Source: Mycteria americana (Eukaryota; Chordata; Aves; Ciconiiformes; Ciconiidae). From it: 64,000 bases of DNA. A model generated the notes under the pieces. That model did not search any database. It had not been told where the DNA came from and was given only the letters and a program-made list of their open reading frames with translations. This document shows positions 40,501 to 52,500 of the stretch, piece by piece; within the stretch, counting starts at the first letter, position 1; every line of letters begins with the position of its first letter. The translations under genes were made by a program, and so were the position numbers. The stretch lies in assembly GCF_035582795.1 (NCBI RefSeq), contig NC_134370.1:51199501-51263500 (forward strand). The letters run 5' to 3'.

Positions 40501-43500
40501 TAGAGTTTTTGATTCTTGGAAAAGTAAGGAGGGGGGTCAGCAGAACTGCTACCTTGGACTTCTGGAGGGCAGACTCTGGCCTGTTTAGGAAACTGGTTGA
40601 CAGAGTCCTTTGGGAAGCAGTCCTGAAGGGCAAAGGAGTCCAGGAAGGCTGGACATTCTTTAAGGAGGAAATCTTACAGGTGAAGGAGCAGGCCATCCCC
40701 AGGTGTCAAAAGATGACCCGGCGGGAAAGAAGACCGGCCTGGCTGAACAGAGAGCTTTGGCTGGAACTCAGGAAAAAAAGGAGAGTCTATGACCTTTGGA
40801 AGAAGGGGCAGGCAACTCAGGAGGACTACAAAGATGTTGTGAGGTTATGCAGGGAGAAAATTAGAAGGGCCAAAGCCCAGCTAGAACTTAATCTGACTAC
40901 TGCCATTAAAAGACAATAAAAAGTGTTTCTATAAATACAGTAGCAACAAAAGGAGGGCTAAGGAGAATCTCCATCCTTTATTGGATGCGGGGAGAAACAT
41001 AGTGACAAAGGATGAGGAAAAGGCTGAGGGACTTAACACCTTCTTTGCCTCAGTCTTTAAGAGTAAGACCACTTGTTCTCCGGGTACCCAGCCCCCTGAG
41101 CTGGAAGACAGGAATGGGGAGTAGAATGAAGCCCCCATAATCCAAGGGAAAACGGTTAGTGACCTGCTCCACCACTTAGACACACACCAGTCTATGGGGC
41201 TGGATGGGATCCACACAAGGGTACTGAGGGAGCTGGCGGAAGCGCTCACCAAGCCACTTTCAATCCTTTACCAGCAGTCCTGGCTAACCAAGGAGGTCTC
41301 AGTTGACTGGAGGTTTGCAAATGTGACACCCATCTACAAGAAGGGCTGGAAGGAGACTCTGGGGAACTACAGGCCTGTCAGTCTGACCTTGGTACCGGGG
41401 AAGGTTATGGAGCAGATCATCTTGAGTGCCATCACGTGGCATGTACAGGACAACCAGGTGATCAGGCCCAGTCAGCATAGGTTTATGAAAGGCAGGTCCT
41501 GCTTGATTAACCTGATCTCCTTCTACGACAAGGTGACCCGCCTAGTGGATGAAGGAAAGGCTGTGGATGTTGTCTACCTAGACTTCAGTAGAGCCTTTGA
41601 CACGGCTTCCCACAGCATTCTCCTGGAGAAACTGGCTGCTCGTGGCTTGGATGGGTGTACTCTTCGCTGGGTAAAGAACTGGCTGGATGGCCGGGCCCAA
41701 AGAGTGGTGGTGAATGGAATTAAATCCAGTTGGCATTTGGTCACAAGTGGTGTTCCCCAGGGCTCTGTGTTGGGGCCAGTTCTGTTTAATATCTTTATCA
41801 ATCATCTGGACAAAGGGATCGAGTGCACTCTGAGTAAGTTTGCAGACGACACCAAGTTGTGCAGGAGTGTTGACCTGCTTGAGGGTAGGAAGGGTCTTCA
41901 GAAGGATCTGGACAGGCTGGATCAAGGGGCCGAGGCCAATTGTATGAGGTTCAACAAGGCTAAGTGCCAGGTCCTGTGCTTGGGTCACAATAACCCCATG
42001 CAATGCTACAGGCTTGGGGAAGAGTAGCTGGAAACCTGCCCAGTGGAAAAGGACCTGGGCTTGTTGGTCACTGAGCCAGCAGTGTGCCCAGGTGGCCAAG
42101 AAAGCCAATAGCATCCTGGCTTATATCAGGAATAGCGTGGCCAGCAGGACTAGGGAAGTGATTGTGCCCCTGTACTCAGCACTGGTGAGGCCGCACCTTG
42201 AATGCTGTGTTCAGTTTTGGGCCCCTCACTACAGGAGAGACATGGAGGTGCTGAAGCGTGTCCAGAGAAGGGCAACGAAGCTGGTGAAGGGTCTGGAGCA
42301 CAAGTCTTATGAGGAGCAACTGAGGGAACTGGGGTTGCTTAGCCTGGAGAAAAGGAGGCTCAGGGGAGACCTTATCACTCTCTACACCTACCTGAAAGGA
42401 GGTTGTAGAGAGGTGGGTGTCGGTCTCTTCTCCCAAGTAACAAGCGATAGGACGAGAGGAAACGGCCTCAAGTTGTGCCAGGGGAGGTTTAGATTGGATA
42501 TTAGGAAAAATTTCTTGGCTGAAAGGGTTGTCAAGCATTGGAACAGGCTGCCCAGGGAAGTGGTTGAGTCACCATCCCTGGAGGTATTTAAAAGACGTGT
42601 AGATGTGGTGGTTAGGGACATGGTTTAGTGGTGGACTTGGCAGTGCTAGGTTAACCTTGCATAAGTTGGTTGGACTTGATGATCTTAAAGGTTTTTTCCA
42701 ACCTAAATGATTCTATGATCAACTCACTGGTTTTGCTATGATAAAGGACATTATTTCCAGGTGCAAACTGCTTTTCCCTTCATTATTCATTTTGGGACTA
42801 ATATGAAGCTTGGTAAAGCGGCAAAGTTCAATTTCGATCCATGCTTGGGCTCGTTTCCTTTTCACATTCCCTTCCAACTTTTCACATTCAATGTCTATTT
42901 AATAATATTTGCCTACAGCGACTGAGTACCCTGAATTTCCTGGCAGAGCTGAGAAAACACAGTCACTAGTACTTGATTTTGTTGCTGTTTCTATTGTTTG
43001 TTCTGTGTTTAAAATTCCTTCAGACCCATCTTGGCATTTGGATATTAAAGTGCATTACAGTCAGAATTATCTTCCAGTTACTGGTACCTCCCCCACAGAC
43101 CCTTGACAAAGTCAGTCTATATAAATCCACTATAAAGCACTACAACCATCTCATCCCTAGAGATAACATTAACATGCCACTGTTTTCTATAGAAACAGAT
43201 TTTTCACACACTCATACATTTATTTTTTCCTCCTAAATATTTAACCCATTTTTCTACTTTGAAAAGAAAAAATTATGACATTGTTTCCTCTTGCTCAAAC
43301 AGGTATTTAGTAATATGTATTTCTGTTGGACTTGATTCTACCTATCCATACATGAACTGTTAATATATTGAGTGTCCATTAGTAGCATCTGTGCAAATAA
43401 GAGAAAAAGGGGAAATTTCACTATCATCAAAGATACTCCATGTTGATGGTATGAAAAAAGGAGCTGAAATAGTTCTTACATTCCAGGCTGAGCCTGCAGG

Positions 43501-46500
43501 ACACGATGTTAGAGAAGGCTGAAGTAATTTTTAAAATGAACACCCTTAAACAAAACTTCTGGAGACATTAGATTTCACCCATCGTAACACAGTGTTAATT
43601 CAGTTATAGTTCAGAGAAGCTCAACATGAAAGGGATATGTAATGTAAAAGGGAACCAGTTTCATGTAAAAAAGTTAAATCAGACTTTAGTTGAGATGTTG
43701 CATCAGCTTCTGTTCTTGTTTTTGTCTGACAATGATTCTCTATTTTAGAAATGTTCTGTCTACAATTGCTGTCTCTTGACTCCTAGAAACAAAGGAAAAC
43801 TGGCCACAACCCAGGCTGGCACTTAGGCGAGTACTTTGTTGAACATATGCATAATCTTGCAGAGGTCAGGAGGATACTCATGTGCAACCAAGTTAAGCAT
43901 GCTTACCTGTCTGCAAGCTCACTGGGAGTCTAACTGCATGCAGAATAATTGCAGAGAAACCAACTATACTCAGTCGCTATAAAAATGTACATATTAAACA
44001 TTCTCAGCTCGCGTATTCCTGTGGCTTATCATGAATATGAATCTATCAATATTGCAGTTAAACCAGGGCTTGGCACAGGCCAGTCAACATTTGCATCTCT
44101 CAACATCTTTTAAAAATGAAGAATAAAACAAGGAGTGAAGTGAGCTGTAGCTACTGCTGAATAATGACAAACGCACAATCACTTCATCCTTGATGAATGA
44201 AAGTGCCCTGGAATCCCACAAGGAAGAAAAACTGAACAGAATTCTGAAAATTCAAGAAACTATTCCTAAAATTTGGGGCTTGTTCATGCAGCACTAAAAC
44301 AGCGTTTACATAGCACCACTACGGTTTTTCAGTAATCAAGAATACAAGTACCTGTAGCCTCCTCATGGCTTCAGAGTCATGATCAGCCTTCACTTTGCAA
44401 GCCACAAGCAACTGTGCTGTAGAAGCTGCCACTTGTTTGGCAGATGAGATGAGCTTCTCCTCACTAGCGTGGCCTTGTACTGAGGCATTAGCTGCTTCAC
44501 AGAGATTGCTGGTTGCAGCTGCCACCATTCGGGCCTAGCAGACAGTAAAAAAAAAATCACTGTATTCTCACAGGTTATTATTTCTTCAGAGAAGGTGCTA
44601 GTTTTCCTTAAGAGAATTAGTTACTCACAGCGGAAATAAGTCCCTGAGACCACTGTCCATCATCAGCTGCATTTGCAGGGATTGCTCCAACCTGAAAAAA
44701 CAGTTCACAGATGGCTTACAATGAAACAGAAAATACAATTGCTTTGTCTCAGATTTAGACAAGCAGTAATCCATGAAAAAAGGAAATACCTGCACCTGCA
44801 ACTGTGCCCAGCACATACAGGAGCAGAAAATCCAACTGAAAGTTAGTTGTCAGAGTAAGTGTGCTTCCAGCACGCATCTGCCTGCTCATCTAGTGTCCAA
44901 CTTGCTATGCTGCTTGAAGTGCCCCATCCTTGGAACATGTGTAGAAGTCCCAGAGTAATGATGGTTGCAGCCGACTTTGGCCTAAGCAACAGTAGAAGCA
45001 GTAGTTCCTGATCTCCTGGCTTTTAAAATAACTTATTTCTGTCTCCACAACACATTTGGATTTACATCATTCCTGAATCTCCTGATTCTGGCACTGTGGG
45101 AAGGTACAAAACAGAAAGCTCCACAGGGAAGCCCCCTAACTGCCTTCATGCCTAATAATGGCATTTGAGGAAAGCAGCCCATTTTTCTGCATGGCTCATC
45201 CACTGAAGTGTTCATGGCATCAGCAGTACTGACAACAACCAGGAGACAGTTTTCTTCCCACATCAGATGAAAGTAATGAAACAAAATTCTACAGTTGGTT
45301 GCCAGCCCTGCACCCCCAACTGCCTGGGTCTCTGAGTTTTTGGGAGAGAAGCTAGAAGATGTGAAATGTAAACATGGTCCAGAAACTTGTTGTATTTTAA
45401 AATAAATGGAAACAGAGATTCATGCATAATGAGGATCCCAGGGATTGGAATCGAATACTTATGTGTAGCATCAACATAAACAGAAGACGTGTTCTCTCAT
45501 AGCTATGGTGACACATTTGTATAACTGAGAAATCAGTTATACAAAAGAATACACTAGGTCCCTGAATTCTTTAGGTTTCAAGGTTTTCTTGCATAATCAT
45601 CCCCAGAAAACGTATTTTAAGTAGACCACAGATACAGGAGTCTAGTTAGTGGTGAATTTTGTGTGTGTGCACACGTGTGAGCAAGTGAATATGGGGATGG
45701 TGTGGAAGAAGATAGATCAGATCCAACTTCCCAGACTTCATCTATACTGCAGAAATGGAAACAGTTGCCTAACATCAAATTAATTCTTTTATAACAATTC
45801 CACAGGGGAAAGTAGTTTCACTTAAAACTTCTTTAGCAAACTCTTCAACTACAATATTGCACCAATTTGCCCTGTAAGATACTTTCACAGCCTTTACCAA
45901 GCAATGTCAGAAATTTATTTGGAACAAGAACGTGCCTGGTTCGCACACATCCATGCAGTTGGGTAAGAATTTCCCATTGCCTCCATACCAAATAAAAAGG
46001 TCAGTGAGGCATCTAAGCCAATAGTCAATACCATTTACTGTTCAGTACTGAAGCGACAGATGTGGAGCATATCAAACTTGTCCTTCCCAACTACGTGCCA
46101 GACATGCTTTTCTGGGAGGAGTCCATACCACATGCCTCAGAAGGTTTCTTACAAAAGCAAAACTTTTTCCCTGATATCAATAACAAAATCTTCCCACCAG
46201 GCAGGTTGGAGCCATTCACTATGGGCAAGAATTTGGTCAGTCATTTTAGAAGCCAGCTTCCTATACTTCTGGCTGACCTGGAGATACAGGCAGTCAGAGG
46301 ATACCCCATAGTGACAATTACCTAAGCACTAGTATTAGTAAAGAAGAAGGAAAACAGGTTAGGGCTTCATTACTTCAGAAGTATCTTAATGGCTTTATTT
46401 ATTTGTGAGAAGTATCATAATGAGAGGATGTGCCACACACAATGCTGAAGTTTGATGTTTCATTAAATTTTGATTTTGGTTGGGATTAATTTCTTCCCTT

Positions 46501-49500
46501 AAAGACCACAGTATCATTTGCAGATCCTCCAAGCAGGCAAGAAACTATCAGCAAAAGCCATTTGCTGCAAAAATTCCTGATCTTTCAGCAAGTTACTATA
46601 GTAAGAGTGATGGATAAAGCAAAATGGCTAAATTCAGTAAAGCAGGCTGAACAGATCTGTTAGTATGGCACTATATTTGACAGATGTGCTTCTGTTGGAA
46701 CAGCAAGCTACAGCTTTCCTCAGACAGATTAAAGTGGTTTTAGTAATTATCTGGATTTGGATGGGATAGGATACAATTGCTGTTAGCCTCAATCTGAAAG
46801 ACACAAACAGAAACCTATCTGTGGGAGCAAAGAAGCCAAAACAACCTGAGGGAGATTCAGGGCTGGTACCAGGATAGAAATACATTCTGTATTATTCTGT
46901 ATAACCTTACAGTGGTGGTGGTGGTGGTGGTGAGGAAAGTAAAGCAAGCTTTATGTCATAATGAAAGTAAATAAGAACAGGTCTTATCACATAAAAGCAG
47001 ACTGCACAATAATCTAAGCGAAGCAGGTAAGTCAGAATTCTCATTTTTTGGACTGTCTCCACAGCCACATTTCAATGGGTATTAATAATATCTCTTTTTA
47101 TGCATTATTGATAAATTCCATAGCTACAGCTTATGGTGGGTCTTTTGAAACAGTTACATCACTATTGTTCTGAAACAAGTGCTCTGTGCTCCTGCTGGAA
47201 CTAAAAGCACAAGCTCCCCAGGAATCCTAGCTGAAGTAGACAGCATAGCACTTTTGTGACAGGATCTATGACACAGTCTGCTCAGAATAAAGAACTAGAT
47301 GAAATAGGAAACCACAACTATACAACAACAATGATCCTATAACAAATTGTTCTCACAGGCCACACATCTGTTAGATGTTCAGATTTTAAGTTTCAAAGTG
47401 TATTAACTGGGGAAAAAAACCAGTGATGGATATGAAATGAATTACAAAGACCTCAATCCTGACCAGACCAAAAGGATGACACGTTATAAGCACTCTTTCC
47501 GTTGGTCCCAACAATAATTACAAGCACATCCACTTAAATGTACTGAATTTGCATGCAGGCCTGTGTCCCCATTGAAGCAGACAACAAAACATTGAGGGCA
47601 CAATTAGTGAGGCCCTTTGCTATTCTGGTCCAGAGTGGTATTGTATACTGTGCATTTGTTTTTGGATCCCAAAGCTGTCTTGTGGGACTATACATTACTA
47701 GCTTGAATCACAGATCTTCACAAAATGAAAAAAACACCACAAACAAAAACTCCCCACAGCTGAAACATCTGAACAGCCAAACACTTGATTACACTTGCGA
47801 GGTTTAAATAAACATAATTGTGTTTGTTTTGTTTGTTTGGTTTTATTTTATTTTTTTTTTTTAAACAGAACCAGGCCTGGGTTGTGTATTGTGATAAGCA
47901 AGGAAAAGATTTACATTTTCATTAGTCATTCCAAGCTCCTTTCCTACTGTTTTAACACAGAACAGTTCAGAAACTAGATTCAATTTTGATGCTTCCCCCC
48001 TCCCCACTGTTGCTACTTGTCCTGTTTACCCACCTTTCCCTGTGCCACCAGTTCTCTCTGGGCTGCTGAAGCTGACTTCACAAGGGCACTGGTAGCAGCT
48101 GCAATGGATTTAGCTGCTTCCAGGATCTGTTCTTCGAAATCCAGAGTCTCATCTGCTTGCTACAACCAAGAAAGAACAATGTCACACATTATTCACCTGA
48201 AAGCAGTTGTATTTTGAAGATTGAGGACATACACAAAATGAGACAAGAAGATTTTGGAACACATCAGTAAATTCAACAAGACCTACAACATCATTTTCTG
48301 CAAAGGAGTTTCATGTGGACTAAAGCTGGGAGTCAACATAAGTGAGTTTAAATATTAAGTTGCCCTTGTGGCTGCTCACATGGGAAACTGAGTATGACAC
48401 AAGATACTTAAAGAATTGGCTTCAACTTTCTAACACATTACCTCCACAAGGGCTACTCAAAACTACATTCAGAAAAGTGCAGGTCTGAAAGAAATTCTTG
48501 TTTTTCCATATCAAAAGTATCTTTCTAGTGCTATAATACTGGCTTCCAGGCTTGCTAAACTAGGTAGAGCATTTTCTAAATACTTAAAGCATTAAAAAAG
48601 AACAGTGATAAATGTATATTGTCTCATTCACCTGTACTAAGAAATGTAACGTAGATACCAAGCAATTGCATAGATTTAACAGCTTTTGGTAAGAGCTGTC
48701 ATTTCACAGAGAGCAGCATTGTGAAGCAGTCCAGTTTAGTCATCTTGGAGTTATGAAGTTCCAAAGGTCTGTCTGGAACACTTCAGTCATCCAAACGTGT
48801 CTTTCAGCAAGCATGTGCAAATAGAGAGATCAGCTGTTCCTAATGAGATTTCTTGCTATTTAAAATGCAAATCTATTGTTCCATAAAACAACAACTTCCC
48901 TGACTTTCGAATCATTTAAACAAATACTGAAAACATTTATCTATTTAAGCACGCTTACTAGCTTTTGAACAGTTAACAAAATAGATAGAGATAAATGGTT
49001 ATTGTTACTTTGAACAGAACCAGGCCTGGGCCATGTATTCTGATTGTTTTTTATACAAAATAAACCAACAGAATGTATTTTGTTTGTGATCAAATCACAA
49101 GCCTACCAGAATCCAATGCAGTATGACCAGTAGGGCTAGTGGATACAATACCAGAACAGACCACCTTGTGAGAGATGAGGCTTTTGAAATACAGGTTTCT
49201 TCCAACTTATTCAACCACAGCATTCTTGTGTCAAATAACTAACTTTAGGAACACCAGCTAAGTAGGTTTTGAGTTAGAAAACTGGGCACTTCATTTACCA
49301 GTCTAAGCGCATCCATCTAAATTTAAGTCAGGTTTAGTTCTCCTGTCACGGCAATCTGATGAAATATTAGTCAATTATAAAATAATAAAAGATGAGTAAT
49401 TACAAATCATTACAAAAGGGTGCATCAAGCAGTGCTCAGTCCTGCAGCACTTCACAAAACTGCCATATAACTAAAACAAAGTCCAGGAGATGAGACCGTA

Positions 49501-52500
49501 GCATCCACAGACACCAGAAAAACTGAATGATCTGAAAATAAAAACTGATGTGTAGATGAAGTTGTCTGGCACTTTAAAGTTTTTCTTATCCTTTAGGCAA
49601 AGCCACCTAATTCAGGGCAAACTATTTATCTTGCCTTATTATTGGGCTAATCCCATCAACTGAAGCATATGTCTTTGTAATAAGAGTATCAGAAATTGCT
49701 TTGTAAAGTGAGCAAGTCACATTCCACATGAATTTTTGGCAATGTTTGCAATGTAACATCATGACCATTATTATCTAGGTGGTAATCACATTGGTCCTGA
49801 ATTTATGCAACAGTCTTATTTATAAAACTCTTACTTCAATCATGACATCACAAAACCAAAGTGACTACATGGAATTGAGTATAGTCACTATCAGATTTCT
49901 TTTCATTATTCAAATAGATGCATTGTTGACTTTGATTTAAGTTGACTAAAGACTTAAACTGAAATATCAGCAGAAGTACCACTGGATGATAGTAAATTTA
50001 ACAGACTGTTACTGCACTTTTACTTTTAACAGACTGTTATTGCACTTTTACTTTTGTCCAAGGCTCCCCGTTATTGAGAGTTTTTAAATTTTCATTTCCA
50101 ACATAAAATATATTGTGTATTATTCTTTATATGTCAGCATTGTCAGGAATTCAAACTTAAGTGAGTGAGCATTTCAGTATCTGCTTATTTATTATAAAGG
50201 AGGTGTTATTCTTTCGTAAAGTTTAATAAAATGCCCATGGCCGTACTCTGATCTATTAGGCAGCTGTGTATGTGCCCAGATGGTATTCAATTTGCAAAAA
50301 ATCAGCCACCAAAAAGAGGCTGAAGAAAAGTAGTTGTCTGAACTCAGTTCTGCGTAGTGAGTGGACTAAATATTGCATGTAAGTACTAAGCAACAATGAC
50401 TACTTTCAAAGGGAATGCAGAGAAATCAAATCTTGCATTACTGAGAATGCTATTGTAGAATGACTGGATTAACTTCCGCCATGGAGCAGCAAGTAAAGCT
50501 CAGCAGGAGAACAGATAGCTAAGCCTTAGTATCTCACCAGATAACAGATTTTTTTTTTCCCCCCCTGTGTCCCAAATGAATTTCTTTCCAATTATATTGA
50601 AATTTGGGGGGTGGGGAAAAGAAACCACACCCTGAGTTTCTCGAACTTCCAAATCCTACATTTCCTGTCATCTCACAACTTCTTTTTATTTCTGGAAAAA
50701 AAAGAAAGAAGTTTTCTATTGACAGTTGATCCCTTCTGTGGAGAATTTACTTGAAGCAGCCTTACACTGTGGAGCAGCACTCAAACTGTGGAACTTCTGT
50801 TGAGTTTTCATCTTTTCTAACAAATCCTTGTTTTCTAGTCCTTCCCTGCAGTTCTCCCTTCAGCATTCTCAGGTATGACATCTGAGGGATGGATACTCAT
50901 GTTTGAAATGGGGAAGTAGGCACAATGTTCAGTCAGCGCTGTGGCTATGTATTACCTGCCGGTACTCTCCAAAGAGCATTTCTTAGCAACAAGGACATGT
51001 AGCAGTCCAAGACTGAACACAGCAAAACGCCCTACAAGAGAAGTAATTCTTCTACCCATTCCTGTTATTAAAGAGTGTGTCCTGAACTGTCTAAGTTCAC
51101 ACTCATCAACAGTACCCTCACAATGTGTCAGTTCACAGCCTTTATGAACAAAGTTAGGAGCAATGTGATACATGGCAGAAAATTTCACCTTGTAAGACTT
51201 CAGTTACTTGAGAGGGCTACTTCGGTTTCTTTAGAAAACCAGATCTACGAGACAAATTATTAGCTTCTCCTTCCTCAAGTAGCCCCCGTGAAGATCAGCA
51301 TCTCTTTTTCCACAAGCTTAAACTAGTAAGCTGTTATTAACTATGTATGGGTATAAATGGATTGGAAAATGAAGTCACGAGAACAGACAAACCAAAATTA
51401 TTAGGCTAGCTACACAGTCTGTAGCATGAAATATCCTGAAAATGTTGATTGTGCCATTAAAAAAAGAATAATTTGAGATGTTTTGGTACTGTATTTTAAC
51501 CAGTTTTCTATAGAATCTCCATCACTAGGGGTAGCATAAATAAAGTCAGGGTTAATAGGAGAACAAATGAGCCCCCAATCTCATTGCTAAACAGTAGAAA
51601 AAAAAATTACAAAAAAGACAAACCATTTTATTTTGTAGCAGGTCTCATCTTCTATTTCATAAAGAGAAAACCGCTATGGGTACATTACTGCACTGAGCCA
51701 CAGAAAACAATAACCATTTCAGTGAAAGTCAGTTATTGGCACAGCTGCTGCTCACTGTCATAAAAAGCCCTACACAACTTAAAAGTCCCTCCAAGAGCAA
51801 CTCTACTGATAAAGGAGCCCTTCATGTATATATTTTAAATCAGATTAGATTAGGAGTCTGCAGGAAGTCTTCTAAGCCTGCTTGTGAGTCAATGTACTCC
51901 TTCATATTGCCTTCTACTATGTTAAAACCCCCGGAGACAGGGCAGGACACTGTAGGAATATGTTTGATATATAGTTGGATTAAATAACAACCTAATATAT
52001 CAAACATATCACACAGAGTCCTGCAGAAAAAGGCATCCAGGTTTGATTCATCTTGGGAAAAAAAAGGACAAACTGCTGAAAGCTAACAGCAGGGAACTCT
52101 TATTGACTACGTAAGACACTTGTGTTTGAAGGCATAAGCCTGCATAGAAGCATGAAGAGCATACCAACAGAATAGGGTAGGTACAGCAATGCTCTCTGCT
52201 GTCGTACCTCATCTACTGCACCTTTTCCCTTAAAAGTGTTCTTTTTCCAGTATGAGTGAAGCATGTAGTTTTTATTAGACAAAATGTTTTTCTTCTTCAA
52301 AAAATTACTAATTTTGGGGGTTGTTATTTTACAGCCAGTGGCATATTTGCATAACAGGAAGAATATGTGGCTGTACTGCAAGACACTTGACCCTTCAAGA
52401 ATGGAAAACAGAAAAAAGGAGTCCACCCTCAGGAAAAACGTAATTGTATTTAAGGGAAATATGACAGCCAAAACTTGCTTAATAAACAATAAAGATCTCA

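Larger units (their letters stand above)
38920..42720 (+). mobile_element. CR1 LINE, nearly full-length, 5'-truncated, antisense in TLN2 intron
   Basis: Non-LTR retrotransposon of the CR1 family inserted opposite to TLN2. In order it carries an ORF1 remnant with esterase motifs, an ORF2 with AP-type endonuclease and reverse transcriptase (FADD box at 41839-41850), and a 3' UTR ending in the CR1-type tail ATGATTCTATGAT. The 3' end at about 42719 is clear. The 5' boundary near 38920 is approximate, since the first part of ORF1 seems to be missing. No target-site duplication was recognised, as is usual for CR1. It makes up about two thirds of its host intron. Several frameshifts and stops make it non-functional. 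Confidence 0.9.
44692..48033 (-). other. TLN2: TLN2 intron
   Basis: 3342-nt GT-AG intron. It contains the GAAA hairpin at 45516, the gtgtgtgtgcacacgtgtg alternating tract near 45661, the (GTG)n at 46912 and a T-rich run near 47818-47862. Open frames inside it do not look coding. Confidence 0.8.

Noticed and set aside
39628..42628. Functional CR1 ORF2
   Set aside because: A frameshift in the endonuclease motif, two in-frame stops and further frame changes rule out an intact protein.
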